This document shows positions 45,469 to 53,669 of a stretch of DNA of 64,000 bases, piece by piece; the stretch's first letter is position 1; each line of letters begins with the position of its first letter. A model generated the notes under the pieces. The model was not told the origin of the DNA. It worked only from the letters and a program-made list of their open reading frames with translations, and searched no databases. The translations under genes and the position numbers were made by a program. Source of the DNA: Marinomonas piezotolerans. Lineage in GTDB: Bacteria; Pseudomonadota; Gammaproteobacteria; Pseudomonadales; Marinomonadaceae. Where the stretch lies: NCBI RefSeq assembly GCF_003362755.1, contig NZ_QKRA01000001.1:1-64000 (forward strand), in the 5' to 3' direction.

Positions 45469-46122
45469 TCAATGTTCAATCAGAGGGTAGGCGGCATCGC
45501 CCCATACTTGATGTTGCCCTGCCATCATCAGTTCGATAAAGAGCGGAACGATATCAAACATCAATGCTGAGCAGTCCGCCAGTTGTTGACGATTGGCGCC
45601 ACTACCGTAAGTGGCTCCACCGTGCATGATCTGGTTTCTTAGAACATACAGGCGAGACAAGATGATAGACAACACGGTTGTTGTATCATTATTTGCTAAG
45701 GCTGTGTGCGCGGCTTTCGTGGCTTTATTTTTTGCTTCAATCCAAGCGCTTTCTTCGATGTCTCCAGATTGATATCGCCAATAGTCGGCAAGAATAAATT
45801 GATTATTAAGTATGGAGCGAATGTTGCTGGAGTACTGGGTCCAAACTAGATTGTAGAGCTTTTGCTCAGAGTCCAACGAGACCAATCGCTCGATGAAAGC
45901 TATATAACGATCTCGTTCTGTGTCGTAATGCTTTTGACCTGATTCTTGTGCATACGCAGAATTGAAAGCAATCCATAGAAAGATAAATTTGGAGTCATCA
46001 TCCTCCACTTGTTCGGCTTTATTTAGCCAGCTAAGTGCTCGATGGAGTCTCAAGGATAATGCGTTTGAAGCGTAGTTCTCGCGTTCCGAGCGGTGGCGTG
46101 CTTTTAGCTCCGTGTAGTTCAT
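45469..46122 (-). CDS. HEPN-like protein with RNxxxH motif
   Basis: A 217-residue protein with helical character and, near the C terminus, RNQIMH with Arg162, Asn163 and His167 (YVLRNQIMHGG), the signature of HEPN ribonucleases. An N-terminal FLWIAFNSAYAQ helix is typical of Apea-like HEPN proteins. I start at ATG 46122 after AGGAC; an ATG five codons upstream lacks a site. It is probably co-transcribed with the 119-residue gene from the operator at 46639-46671. A copy of its 5' end is repeated at about 52825-52905. HEPN RNases in such loci usually act as toxins or abortive-infection effectors. Confidence 0.72.
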   Translation of the reverse strand: MNYTELKARHRSERENYASNALSLRLHRALSWLNKAEQVEDDDSKFIFLWIAFNSAYAQESGQKHYDTERDRYIAFIERLVSLDSEQKLYNLVWTQYSSNIRSILNNQFILADYWRYQSGDIEESAWIEAKNKATKAAHTALANNDTTTVLSIILSRLYVLRNQIMHGGATYGSGANRQQLADCSALMFDIVPLFIELMMAGQHQVWGDAAYPLIEH

Positions 46123-46136
46123 ATTGCGTCCTAGCA
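46056..46136 (-). repeat. Direct repeat copy A (5' end of HEPN gene)
   Basis: The roughly 65 bases up to 46135 match 52840-52904 with a single difference (G/A in TTTTAGCTC/TTTTAACTC). The similarity extends with more mismatches for about 15 bases on the left. The copy covers the start codon, ribosome site and first codons of the HEPN gene. Confidence 0.88.
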
Positions 46137-46248
46137 TCCTATTAGTCTAGATGTGTCTTCATTCCAAAATACAAAGACATTTAAGGAAAGACAATAGTTT
46201 CTTTAGCTATTTCATAGCGTGTCAGACTATTCTAGTTTCTACGCGTAT

Positions 46249-46608
46249 TCATATAGGGGAATAAACTCGATAGTGCGGATCTTTACACCACTTTATTTTC
46301 TTGCCTTCCAATCTGAAAAACCTTCGTATCGCTTCTTTGGATGAATCGTTAAATAGAGAGCTATCCATGTAGACCATGCTTATTTTTCTTCTTTGGTCGT
46401 AAATTACTCGGCCTCTCGGAATTACCTGATACTCTAGTTGTCTGAGGTGGGCTGGTAGGTTAATGCTTTCAGGTTCGCATTCCCATAGATCAATATGATT
46501 GTCAGGTGAATCCCATAATCCAGGTAGGCTACATTCACCCTCCTCAAAAGTGCTTCTTTTACCGATTATCTCTCCTTGGTAATACCAAAAAATACCTATG
46601 TCTGCCAC
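46249..46608 (-). CDS. Unknown 119-residue protein upstream of HEPN gene
   Basis: A small soluble protein that I do not recognise by family. It begins MADIGIFWYYQGEIIGKR and contains GRVIYDQRRKISMVYMDSSL near residue 68 and a C-terminal basic segment FFRLEGKKIKWCKDPHYRVY. The N-terminal phrase, with aromatic and small residues, resembles short conserved hypothetical proteins common in gammaproteobacteria. It is the first gene behind operator site 3, about 30 bases from its -10, and is followed after 126 bases by the HEPN-type gene. It could be the cognate antitoxin, though this is only from position. Confidence 0.65.
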   Translation of the reverse strand: MADIGIFWYYQGEIIGKRSTFEEGECSLPGLWDSPDNHIDLWECEPESINLPAHLRQLEYQVIPRGRVIYDQRRKISMVYMDSSLFNDSSKEAIRRFFRLEGKKIKWCKDPHYRVYSPI

Positions 46609-46638
46609 GAAGTTTTCATCCAGTTAGTTGTTAAAGCA

Positions 46639-46671
46639 ATTATACGGGGAGATAACGACATAATCTGTCGT
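46639..46671 (-). promoter_or_regulatory. Shared palindromic operator with TATAAT, site 3
   Basis: ACGACA (46655-46660), five bases, TGTCGT (46666-46671). On the minus strand a perfect TATAAT (plus-strand 46639-46644) begins 27 bases from the start of the palindrome, the same spacing as sites 1 and 2. The ATG at 46608 is 30 bases downstream. Confidence 0.8.
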
Positions 46672-46922
46672 TTCAGCTGTTAAGATCGTCGTCTAATTCA
46701 AATATTATTGTGCAATACACATTCCGCTCTACTTACAGTCAACTCTGCAATAGCTACTTTTAGACTGTTAAAGTACTCTGGGCGAATGCAAGCGAAATGA
46801 TATTTCGATAATTTTATATAAGGTATGTCATTGCAGTGCGGAGTTGAATTCGCACCACTTAAAATCCAAGTACGATAGCAAATTAGCTCGCGCATAATTG
46901 TAAAATGTAAAAGGAGATACGT
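46672..46922. promoter_or_regulatory. Upstream region of AddB/AddA-like operon
   Basis: A 250-base AT-rich gap between operator site 3 and the AddB-like gene. CATAAT near 46892 followed by an A-rich leader and AAGGAG before the ATG at 46923 could be the promoter and ribosome site. A 65-codon minus-strand frame here has no ribosome site or recognisable content. Confidence 0.4.
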
Positions 46923-49613
46923 ATGAAAATTATTGCTGGTCTCGGCTATGATGACCGATTACCCAATGATTTGCCTAAGCATTACAACTCTTTGATTTGT
47001 GGTGAGCAAGGGCTGATTGCTGAGCTTGAATTTCGTGCAGGGATCGTGAGCGCAGATATTTCTCAAGTTGCGCGTAATGTGTCTTATTTAAAAGCCCTGA
47101 AATTCGCTAATAAAGATGAGCGATTCTATAGCCAGTCATTGCGTGTTGATCCATTAGCCAGTGCTGAAGCATTGCTTGCTTGGCGGGATTGGGCCATCCT
47201 CCATGGTTGGCAACATGAGGAAAGTAGCACTGATAAAGGACGCATGGTTGACTTGGCAGCTGTTGAGAAGGTGTTTGAAAGTGTTGGAAGTTCGCTTGGC
47301 GAACGAATTTATGCTCTTTTTTCTAGACTCAACCTGTTGGCTTCAAGCGTTACTTCGCTTGAACTTCATCACCCGCGTCTCAGTTGGCCGGCACTGTATC
47401 AAAAATTCTTCGACTCTCTAGAAAGTGTTGGGGTTTCGGTTACGGAAGTGTGCATGGCAATCTCGCCACAAGCACCAGTAGACAGCGACCTTGGCAAGCT
47501 TCAGCGCGCATTAATTGGTGAATACAAAGGCGCACTTGGCCTCCAAGACGATGGAACGCTTAAATTATTCTCTGCTGGAAGTGAGCAGCTCGCAGCCGAA
47601 TACGCAATACGCGAGGCGAATGATTCGACATTGATCATTTCCCGAGGTGGGCATCATTGCTTGGCATCCACTATTGATCAGCTCGGGGGAAATAGCACTG
47701 GGCTTGGTGACCTCTCCATTTATCGCGCGCCAAACCAGCTATTACTACTAATGCTTCAGTGTGCTTGGCAAACACCATCTGCGGAAGTAATGCTCCAATA
47801 TTTATCGTTGCCTACGGGGAGGTTTGGACGTTTGCGTCGAAAGCTTGCTCGACGATTTCGAGACCTCCCCGGATACGACCGCAGCCATTGGCAAAGTGTT
47901 ATTGATGAATTCGTATCTGACGCATTGACCGATGACCCAGAACAAGATGAAGCTAGCTTGCGAAGCGCCATTGATGAATGGCTGCCGATCTGCCTGTGTC
48001 CAAGTGACGATGCTATGCCCATCGAGCTAGCTATCTCGCTGACGGACCGTGTTGCTAAGTACTGGAATGTAACACTCAGTCTATCGGAGCATGAGCAAGC
48101 TAAAGTTATCTTTTCTGCAGCTTATGCAGCTGCAGATGCGGTTAGTCAAGCGCTGCAAGACTGGCCAGAAAATGACATCAGCAAGATTCAATTAAATAGA
48201 TTGATCACCATGGTGTTGAGTGTTGGCAATAGTCGCTTGTGTAGCACTCGAGAGACATCTTGTTTTGACGTGGTCAGTAATGCTGAAGTCACACAGCTAT
48301 ACACTCGTTCAATTAGCAAGGTTACCTGGGTAAACCCAGAGGTCCTTAACATGGTTGAGGTCCCACCGCTATCGCAAGAGGAATTGACAGGTATCCCTTT
48401 GGCCCCCGATGCATCGCAAAAGGCTATCTTAAAACAGCATGCTTTGGCTCGAAGTTACGCACCATTATTGGCCGCTGAGCAATCACTTACGCTAATTTCG
48501 ACCCATTCGAAATCAGAGTTGTTGAAGTTGCAGATTGGCAGTTTGGTGGATACTAACATTTGGCCAACTTTAGAGGATGCGATCCTCTGTAATGAAGCTA
48601 TTGGAGCATCAGCTCAGCAGGTAAAAGAGACGCCGCTGCCAAGAGAGCAACGCTGGTGGTCACTCGATTGTCCAGTCATCGCACCTCGTGCTGTAGAGTC
48701 ATACAGCAGTCTGGCGACTTTGGCGCTTAGGCCTCACGAATACGTTTTGAAATATGCAGCTGAGATCAGTGAAGGGGCAATTGAGTCATTATCGGCGGAT
48801 GTACGTTTGAAAGGAAACCTAGCACACCACTTGATCGAAGCTTGGATTAATGAGCATCCATGGACTGGTCAACCTATTGATCGCAGTGATATCAGTGTCT
48901 GGTTAGATAATAAGCTCCCGGTAATGATCCGACAGATCGCGCTGCCTTTGGCACAGCCAGGAATGCAGGTTGAACAATTGAGGTTTCAACAGCAAATGTT
49001 GGAGGCCATAGATAGGCTGATGAAGGCGTTGGTTGCGGCCAATATTGTTGGAGTTGAGCCGGAGCGTCAGCTTGAATATAACGGTAAGCTCGGAAATCTC
49101 GTTGGTACCATGGACATTTTCTGTGAATTGGACGATGGGCGTTTTGCCATAATTGACCTTAAATGGGGCGGATACAATAAATACCGCGAAGAGCTCAAGG
49201 CTGGACGTCCACTTCAGCTGGCAACCTATGCACACATTGCAGAAGGGAATCGCATTCGAGAACTTGCTGATGCCGGTTATTTCATCCTAAGTCGCGCCGA
49301 GCTGCTATGTAATAGTGCTGTGTTATTTCCAACTGCAATAGTTGTCGAGCCAGATGATCCAACGTCATTGAAGCGAACTTGGCAGCAGTTTGAAGCAGTC
49401 TTGCGTTGGCGAATTGATCATCTCTCTGCGGGGCAAATTGAGGTGACTTATGGTGGTGCTGGCCCTGATGACGATTCAACACCACCAAGCGATACTTTAG
49501 ACCTTGTCTCCATTGAAGATAGTGCGCGAAAAAACGGAAGTGGTTCTTTTAAATCAACATATAAGGCCGTCGATACTTGGCGCAATCTTATTGGCAACAT
49601 CAAGGAGCACTAA
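46923..49613 (+). CDS. AddB-like PD-(D/E)XK nuclease subunit
   Basis: An 896-residue protein whose C-terminal 250 residues form a RecB-type PD-(D/E)XK domain: the helix NLAHHLIEAW near 635, then VGTMDIF with Asp731 and IIDLKWGG with Asp745 and Lys747, followed by QLATYAHIAE. The N-terminal 600 residues look like a degenerate helicase fold as in AddB, with no clear Walker A. The C-terminal Cys cluster of true AddB is not evident. It is followed two bases later by the AddA-like helicase gene, so the two should form one helicase-nuclease complex. This is not the usual recombination AddAB: it sits in the accessory island next to defence genes. Confidence 0.8.
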   Translation: MKIIAGLGYDDRLPNDLPKHYNSLICGEQGLIAELEFRAGIVSADISQVARNVSYLKALKFANKDERFYSQSLRVDPLASAEALLAWRDWAILHGWQHEESSTDKGRMVDLAAVEKVFESVGSSLGERIYALFSRLNLLASSVTSLELHHPRLSWPALYQKFFDSLESVGVSVTEVCMAISPQAPVDSDLGKLQRALIGEYKGALGLQDDGTLKLFSAGSEQLAAEYAIREANDSTLIISRGGHHCLASTIDQLGGNSTGLGDLSIYRAPNQLLLLMLQCAWQTPSAEVMLQYLSLPTGRFGRLRRKLARRFRDLPGYDRSHWQSVIDEFVSDALTDDPEQDEASLRSAIDEWLPICLCPSDDAMPIELAISLTDRVAKYWNVTLSLSEHEQAKVIFSAAYAAADAVSQALQDWPENDISKIQLNRLITMVLSVGNSRLCSTRETSCFDVVSNAEVTQLYTRSISKVTWVNPEVLNMVEVPPLSQEELTGIPLAPDASQKAILKQHALARSYAPLLAAEQSLTLISTHSKSELLKLQIGSLVDTNIWPTLEDAILCNEAIGASAQQVKETPLPREQRWWSLDCPVIAPRAVESYSSLATLALRPHEYVLKYAAEISEGAIESLSADVRLKGNLAHHLIEAWINEHPWTGQPIDRSDISVWLDNKLPVMIRQIALPLAQPGMQVEQLRFQQQMLEAIDRLMKALVAANIVGVEPERQLEYNGKLGNLVGTMDIFCELDDGRFAIIDLKWGGYNKYREELKAGRPLQLATYAHIAEGNRIRELADAGYFILSRAELLCNSAVLFPTAIVVEPDDPTSLKRTWQQFEAVLRWRIDHLSAGQIEVTYGGAGPDDDSTPPSDTLDLVSIEDSARKNGSGSFKSTYKAVDTWRNLIGNIKEH

Positions 49614-49615
49614 TC

Positions 49616-52600
49616 ATGAGCTTACATTATACCCAAGCTAGCGCCGGCTCAGGCAAAACCCACAGTATTGAAAATGATGTTGCGGATAAACTAGAGCACG
49701 ATGATCTTTTACCTAGCGAGATCATTGCGGTTACTTTTACCAAGGATGCAGCAGAAGAATTAAAGGGTCGGATTAGCCAAACGTTGATCGGCCGCGGTAA
49801 GTTAGAACTTGCCACCGGTGTAATGACCGCTCGCATAGGGACGGTTCACAGCGTATTCGGTCAACTTCTTTCAGATTTTGCGTTTGAACTTGGACTCTCA
49901 CCTGAGCAACGTGTAATAGATGATCAAGATAAAAAGCAGGTGCTTGCTGAAGCATTAGAAAGCAGCCTGAGCTTGACTGAAATTAAATCTCTAAATCAGT
50001 TAAGTTTCCGCCTTAGCGTCCAGGATTGGCGAGATGATGTGCTTAAAATCATTGAAATGATGCGCACCAATGCCATGCCTGCGAGTGAAGCAAATACGTT
50101 TGCACAAACCTCAATAGCTACACTTAAATGCCATCTTCCTAATGCTAGTCCGAGGGTTACTGAGGCAGAGTTTATTCAAACTCTTGAGGACGCGGTGCAA
50201 CAGGCCGATCAGGTTGTCAAACCAACCAGTGGGCTTTTAGGCGCTGTTGACGCTTGTCAGCAAATACTTCGTCAGCAGGTTCTAACATGGCAAAACTGGG
50301 TAAAGGTGAGCAAGCTCAAACCAACCAAAATGGGCGATCCCATCTTTGCACAAGCAATGTCTATTGGACTAGAAGTACTTAAGTGCCAAGCTTTTCAGCA
50401 GGAACTTTCCGAATTTATCACTTTAGTCTTTCATGCAGCAGAGAAGGCAATGGATGCTTTTGCTGATATCAAGAATTCTCGGGGGTTGATTGATTTTGTC
50501 GATCAGGAAAATCTGGCTCTTTTTGCCATTGATCATCCGGTCGTTCAACAGCGGCTCAAAGAGGAGGTCCGCTATCTGATTATTGATGAGTTTCAAGACA
50601 CTAGTCCCTTGCAGCTCGCTTTATTCTCCAAAGTATCTGAGCTAGTTGAAGACGTTCTTATGGTGGGAGATGCAAAGCAAGCTATTTACGGGTTCCGGGG
50701 CAGTGATCCAAAGCTTACGTTGGATGTGTTGGATTATGTACAGCAGGGTGGCGGGCAAACTAATACGCTCTCTAACTCTTATCGCTCTCGCGCTGGTTTA
50801 GTTGAGCTGACCAACGAGCTTTTTACTGCTCCATTTAGCCATCTTTTAAAGTCAGACCAAGTAAAGTTGACGCCGAATAACTCCTATTCCCTGGCCAGTG
50901 CAGAGTTAGAATGGTGGACACTCACGTATGAAGGCCGTAAGAGTAATGAACGTACACTTTCAGCGCTTGCCGAGGGAGTTCGTTCTCATATTGAGGCTGG
51001 AGTCGAAGTTTGGGATAAAAAGCTGAAGAGACCCCGTCAAGCAAAGTGGCGTGATCTAGCAGTGCTTTGTCGCAATAATGTAGAAGCTAGTCAACTGGCG
51101 GGCTACTGTGCCCGTATAGGTATACCAGTATCACTAGAGCGAGCAGGTCTGGTAGAAACACCAGAAATCAGCCTAGCACTAGCTTGTCTACGTCGCTTGA
51201 TTGACCCATCAGACTCGCTAGCAAGTGCGGAAATTCTAACGTTAAATACGGGGGACGGCCCAGAGAAGTGGCTGCAAGACCGTTTAGCTGCAGTATCAGC
51301 AGCAAAGTCTTGGCAATGGAATAACACTGCACACCCAGCTTTAGAGCGGCTGGCTAGCGCGCGTGAAAATGTTGGGTTGTTCAGTATCAAAGAAGCCCTG
51401 AATACTGCTTTATTGGCTGGTGATGTTGCAAAGACGGTTTGCCAATGGAACGAAGGAGCAAAACTGACCGAACATCGGCTTGCCAACCTAGCGCAGCTTT
51501 CCAACTTAGTAAGTGACTATGAAAGTCATTGTTCGGCGCAATTTCTAGCTGCCACACCAACAGGTTTTATTTTATGGCTGAAAAACAAAGAGCAGTGCTT
51601 TGACGACAAGCAAGCGCCAAACCCTGGAGATGCCATCACAATCGCGACCTATCATAAATCGAAAGGACTTGAGTGGCCGATTGTCATCTGCCACAGTCTT
51701 GATAGCCCATTAAAGGTATCACTTTTTGGTTCCAGGATTACCAGCCAGGCGCTGCCTTTTGATTGGCAACAACCGTTACGGGGCCGAAGCTTGTGTTATT
51801 GGCCGAATCCGTTTCCTGAACAACGAGGAAATGATGTTTTGGCTGCTCAGTTGAGTCAATCCCTTGAGTGGAAGAATGCTGAACAACAAGCATTGAATGA
51901 GGCTATTCAGTTGCTTTATGTGGGTATTACCCGAGCACGGGATCAACTGATCTTGACCGCTATTGGAAAAGAGGATGCTGTTGGAAACTGGCTGCAGTTG
52001 CTCAATAGCAGTGCATTGCCACCAGCTAAAGGGCTTCTTACGTTATCTTCTGGAGCGACACTAAATGTTGAGAAGCAAACATTGGTCAAACCGGATGTTC
52101 CTTCTGCGTCGACGAATACCAGAGCTCGCCATTGGTTGGCTCCTCAGCTGCAGTTAACTGAAATAGCAGCCGTAGACTACTTCCAACCAGCATCGAAGAT
52201 TCCACCACATGCGCAGAGTGTCTGCACCGTCTTGCATGACTTTGGAACTCGAATTCCAATCAATGGTAAACCGAATATGGATCAGCTTGGCTCAGTTCTA
52301 CACCATTGCTTGGCTTTGGTTCTTGCTAAGCCTGATTTGGATGTCGAGATCCTTAATGAGTTGGTCAAAGCTGAGGTGCCGGGTGTTGTGCAAGGCGATC
52401 ACATCTTTAAGCAGGGGCTGGCTTTGTTTGATTGGGTCAAAACCCGATATCCAAATGCCGTTCTGCACACTGAGATGCCAATCATGCTGATGCTCAGTGA
52501 TGGAGGTCTTCGACAAGGAGCAATTGACCTGGTTGTTGAGACGGACGAGGGCTGGATTGTTATTGACCATAAGTCGAACCCACAGCCGAAGAGTAAATGG

Positions 52601-52735
52601 CTTGATATAGCGCAAGAGCATAGCGGGCAGTTAAAAGCTTATTGGGATGCGTTAGAGGTACTTTCCAATAAGCCTGTGATTAGCTCGTTGGTTCATTTTT
52701 CAGTAAGTGGTGGGCTTGTTGAAGTGACGGCGTAG
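49616..52735 (+). CDS. AddA/RecB-like UvrD helicase-nuclease
   Basis: A 1039-residue superfamily 1 helicase with nuclease. Motif I is ASAGSGKTH with Lys14, then VTFTKDAAEELKGRI, RIGTVHSVFGQLL, motif II DEFQD (324-328), GDAKQAIYGFRGSD, SYRSR and motif V ATYHKSKGLEWPIVIC. The C-terminal PD-(D/E)XK domain has GAIDLVV with Asp971 and VIDHKSN with Asp984 and Lys986, then QLKAYWDAL. I start at ATG 49616 after AAGGAG; an upstream extension into the AddB-like gene lacks a site. It pairs with the gene at 46923. Likely role: degradation or processing of foreign DNA ends. Confidence 0.88.
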   Translation: MSLHYTQASAGSGKTHSIENDVADKLEHDDLLPSEIIAVTFTKDAAEELKGRISQTLIGRGKLELATGVMTARIGTVHSVFGQLLSDFAFELGLSPEQRVIDDQDKKQVLAEALESSLSLTEIKSLNQLSFRLSVQDWRDDVLKIIEMMRTNAMPASEANTFAQTSIATLKCHLPNASPRVTEAEFIQTLEDAVQQADQVVKPTSGLLGAVDACQQILRQQVLTWQNWVKVSKLKPTKMGDPIFAQAMSIGLEVLKCQAFQQELSEFITLVFHAAEKAMDAFADIKNSRGLIDFVDQENLALFAIDHPVVQQRLKEEVRYLIIDEFQDTSPLQLALFSKVSELVEDVLMVGDAKQAIYGFRGSDPKLTLDVLDYVQQGGGQTNTLSNSYRSRAGLVELTNELFTAPFSHLLKSDQVKLTPNNSYSLASAELEWWTLTYEGRKSNERTLSALAEGVRSHIEAGVEVWDKKLKRPRQAKWRDLAVLCRNNVEASQLAGYCARIGIPVSLERAGLVETPEISLALACLRRLIDPSDSLASAEILTLNTGDGPEKWLQDRLAAVSAAKSWQWNNTAHPALERLASARENVGLFSIKEALNTALLAGDVAKTVCQWNEGAKLTEHRLANLAQLSNLVSDYESHCSAQFLAATPTGFILWLKNKEQCFDDKQAPNPGDAITIATYHKSKGLEWPIVICHSLDSPLKVSLFGSRITSQALPFDWQQPLRGRSLCYWPNPFPEQRGNDVLAAQLSQSLEWKNAEQQALNEAIQLLYVGITRARDQLILTAIGKEDAVGNWLQLLNSSALPPAKGLLTLSSGATLNVEKQTLVKPDVPSASTNTRARHWLAPQLQLTEIAAVDYFQPASKIPPHAQSVCTVLHDFGTRIPINGKPNMDQLGSVLHHCLALVLAKPDLDVEILNELVKAEVPGVVQGDHIFKQGLALFDWVKTRYPNAVLHTEMPIMLMLSDGGLRQGAIDLVVETDEGWIVIDHKSNPQPKSKWLDIAQEHSGQLKAYWDALEVLSNKPVISSLVHFSVSGGLVEVTA

Positions 52736-53044
52736 CTGGTCATGAATTTAGTTTAAGGTTACTTGGGGGCATTAAAAATTGTTCGAAATGAATTGCCCCC
52801 CATTTCATTGACATCCTAAAGCCTCATAATACATTTGATGCGTAGTTCTCGCGTTCCGAGCGGTGGCGTGCTTTTAACTCCGTGTAGTTCATATTGCGTC
52901 CTAGTATTCATTCAAAGGTAATGGCTTGAATGATAAAACTATATAGATGATTCCAGAAGCGCAATAAAAGATTATAGTAATTAATGTTATGAGGTCTCTA
53001 AATCACGAGAGCAAAAAAAGTCTCAAGAAGCGAGGTGAATAACA
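52736..53044. other. Spacer with HEPN-gene remnant
   Basis: About 300 bases after the AddA-like gene. It contains the second copy of the HEPN-gene 5' end (about 52825-52905) and then AT-rich sequence leading to the ribosome site of a tiny membrane-protein frame. No other gene is seen. Confidence 0.6.
52825..52905 (-). repeat. Direct repeat copy B (HEPN gene remnant)
   Basis: Near-identical to 46056-46136, including the start codon, ribosome site and first codons of the HEPN gene, but the frame runs out into unrelated sequence. It lies in the same orientation as copy A, so the two copies bracket 6.7 kb that includes the whole AddB/AddA-like pair. Confidence 0.88.
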
Positions 53045-53125
53045 ATGGTTGTTGAAATCTTTATATTTGTGGGAGTAACCATCACGACGATCATAACGTA
53101 CGGTATCTGGAAGTATCATCGATAG
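53045..53125 (+). CDS. Predicted 26-residue single-pass membrane protein
   Basis: ATG 53045 to TAG 53125 encodes 26 residues: a short start, a long hydrophobic run of about 17 residues rich in Ile, Val, Phe and Thr (IFIFVGVTITTIITYGIW), then the polar tail KYHR. GAGGTG lies 7 bases upstream, a strong and well-placed ribosome site. The form (hydrophobic core, basic tail, very short) is that of small membrane peptides, including type I toxins. An 8-base stem with a 3-base loop lies at 53161-53179. No homologue is known to me. It may be a chance frame, but the ribosome site argues otherwise. Confidence 0.5.
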   Translation: MVVEIFIFVGVTITTIITYGIWKYHR

Positions 53126-53187
53126 CGACATTTGGAAAACGATCTAGTGAGCTGCGGGCGCATCACTCGCTGAGTGATGGCTGGAGG

Positions 53188-53574
53188 TTACATACGCGAT
53201 CCAAAATAATTTCTGACAAGAAATAACTGTTCTATAGATGGCTCGTCTAGCAGTAACTCCTTTGCTGTTCGCCCATCAAATGGTGAAGCCTTGCTTGCTC
53301 TATTAAAAAATGCGTACTCCTGTCCTGATGGAGATGTTAAAGCCAAAGCCTTGTGAACACCTGCCAGTAAGCTTGCTCGCATCAGGGTGTCTTCATCGAG
53401 TTCGAAGTCCACTTCGTCAGAAGCGAGCTCTAACCATGTTTTATATTGGTCTTTTGAAGCGGCCAATAAAACGCACATTTCATCCATTGTAAGATTCCAC
53501 CTATCTTCGGCACGCATTGTTTCCAACCATTCGATAGCGGTTCTTTCGATACCAGTCATGTCATTATCGGCCAT
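53188..53574 (-). CDS. Xre/MbcA/ParS-like antitoxin-type protein, orphan
   Basis: A 128-residue protein with an N-terminal Xre-like HTH region (RWNLTMDEMCVLLAASKDQYKTWLE) and a C-terminal MbcA/ParS/Xre toxin-binding domain (DUF2384): RASLLAGVHKALAL, then FDGRTAKELLLDEPSIEQLFLVRNYF. Antitoxins of this family normally precede a RES-domain NAD-degrading toxin, which is not present here. The ATG at 53574 has AAGG upstream. It might regulate, or it might be a solitary immunity remnant. Confidence 0.7.
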   Translation of the reverse strand: MADNDMTGIERTAIEWLETMRAEDRWNLTMDEMCVLLAASKDQYKTWLELASDEVDFELDEDTLMRASLLAGVHKALALTSPSGQEYAFFNRASKASPFDGRTAKELLLDEPSIEQLFLVRNYFGSRM

Positions 53575-53629
53575 TGCATTACCTTTTATCGGTGGGGGAA
53601 TAGAGCATTTTACATGAAAATATACTCGC

Positions 53630-53664
53630 TAGGTCGCCGCTTTGGAAATCAAAACAGCGACCTA
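53630..53664 (-). terminator. Hairpin behind the integrase operon
   Basis: TAGGTCGC (53630-53637) and GCGACCTA (53657-53664) can pair with a 19-base loop, just downstream of the last minus-strand gene of the integrase operon. The T run is poor, so the assignment is tentative. Confidence 0.4.
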
Positions 53665-53669
53665 ATTCG

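Noticed and set aside
46698..46895. A 65-codon minus-strand frame between operator site 3 and the AddB-like gene
   Set aside because: No ribosome site, no recognisable content, and it lies in the likely leader of the AddB-like gene.
53120..53140. A GCGACA half-site after the tiny membrane-protein frame
   Set aside because: There is no second half-site at the required spacing.
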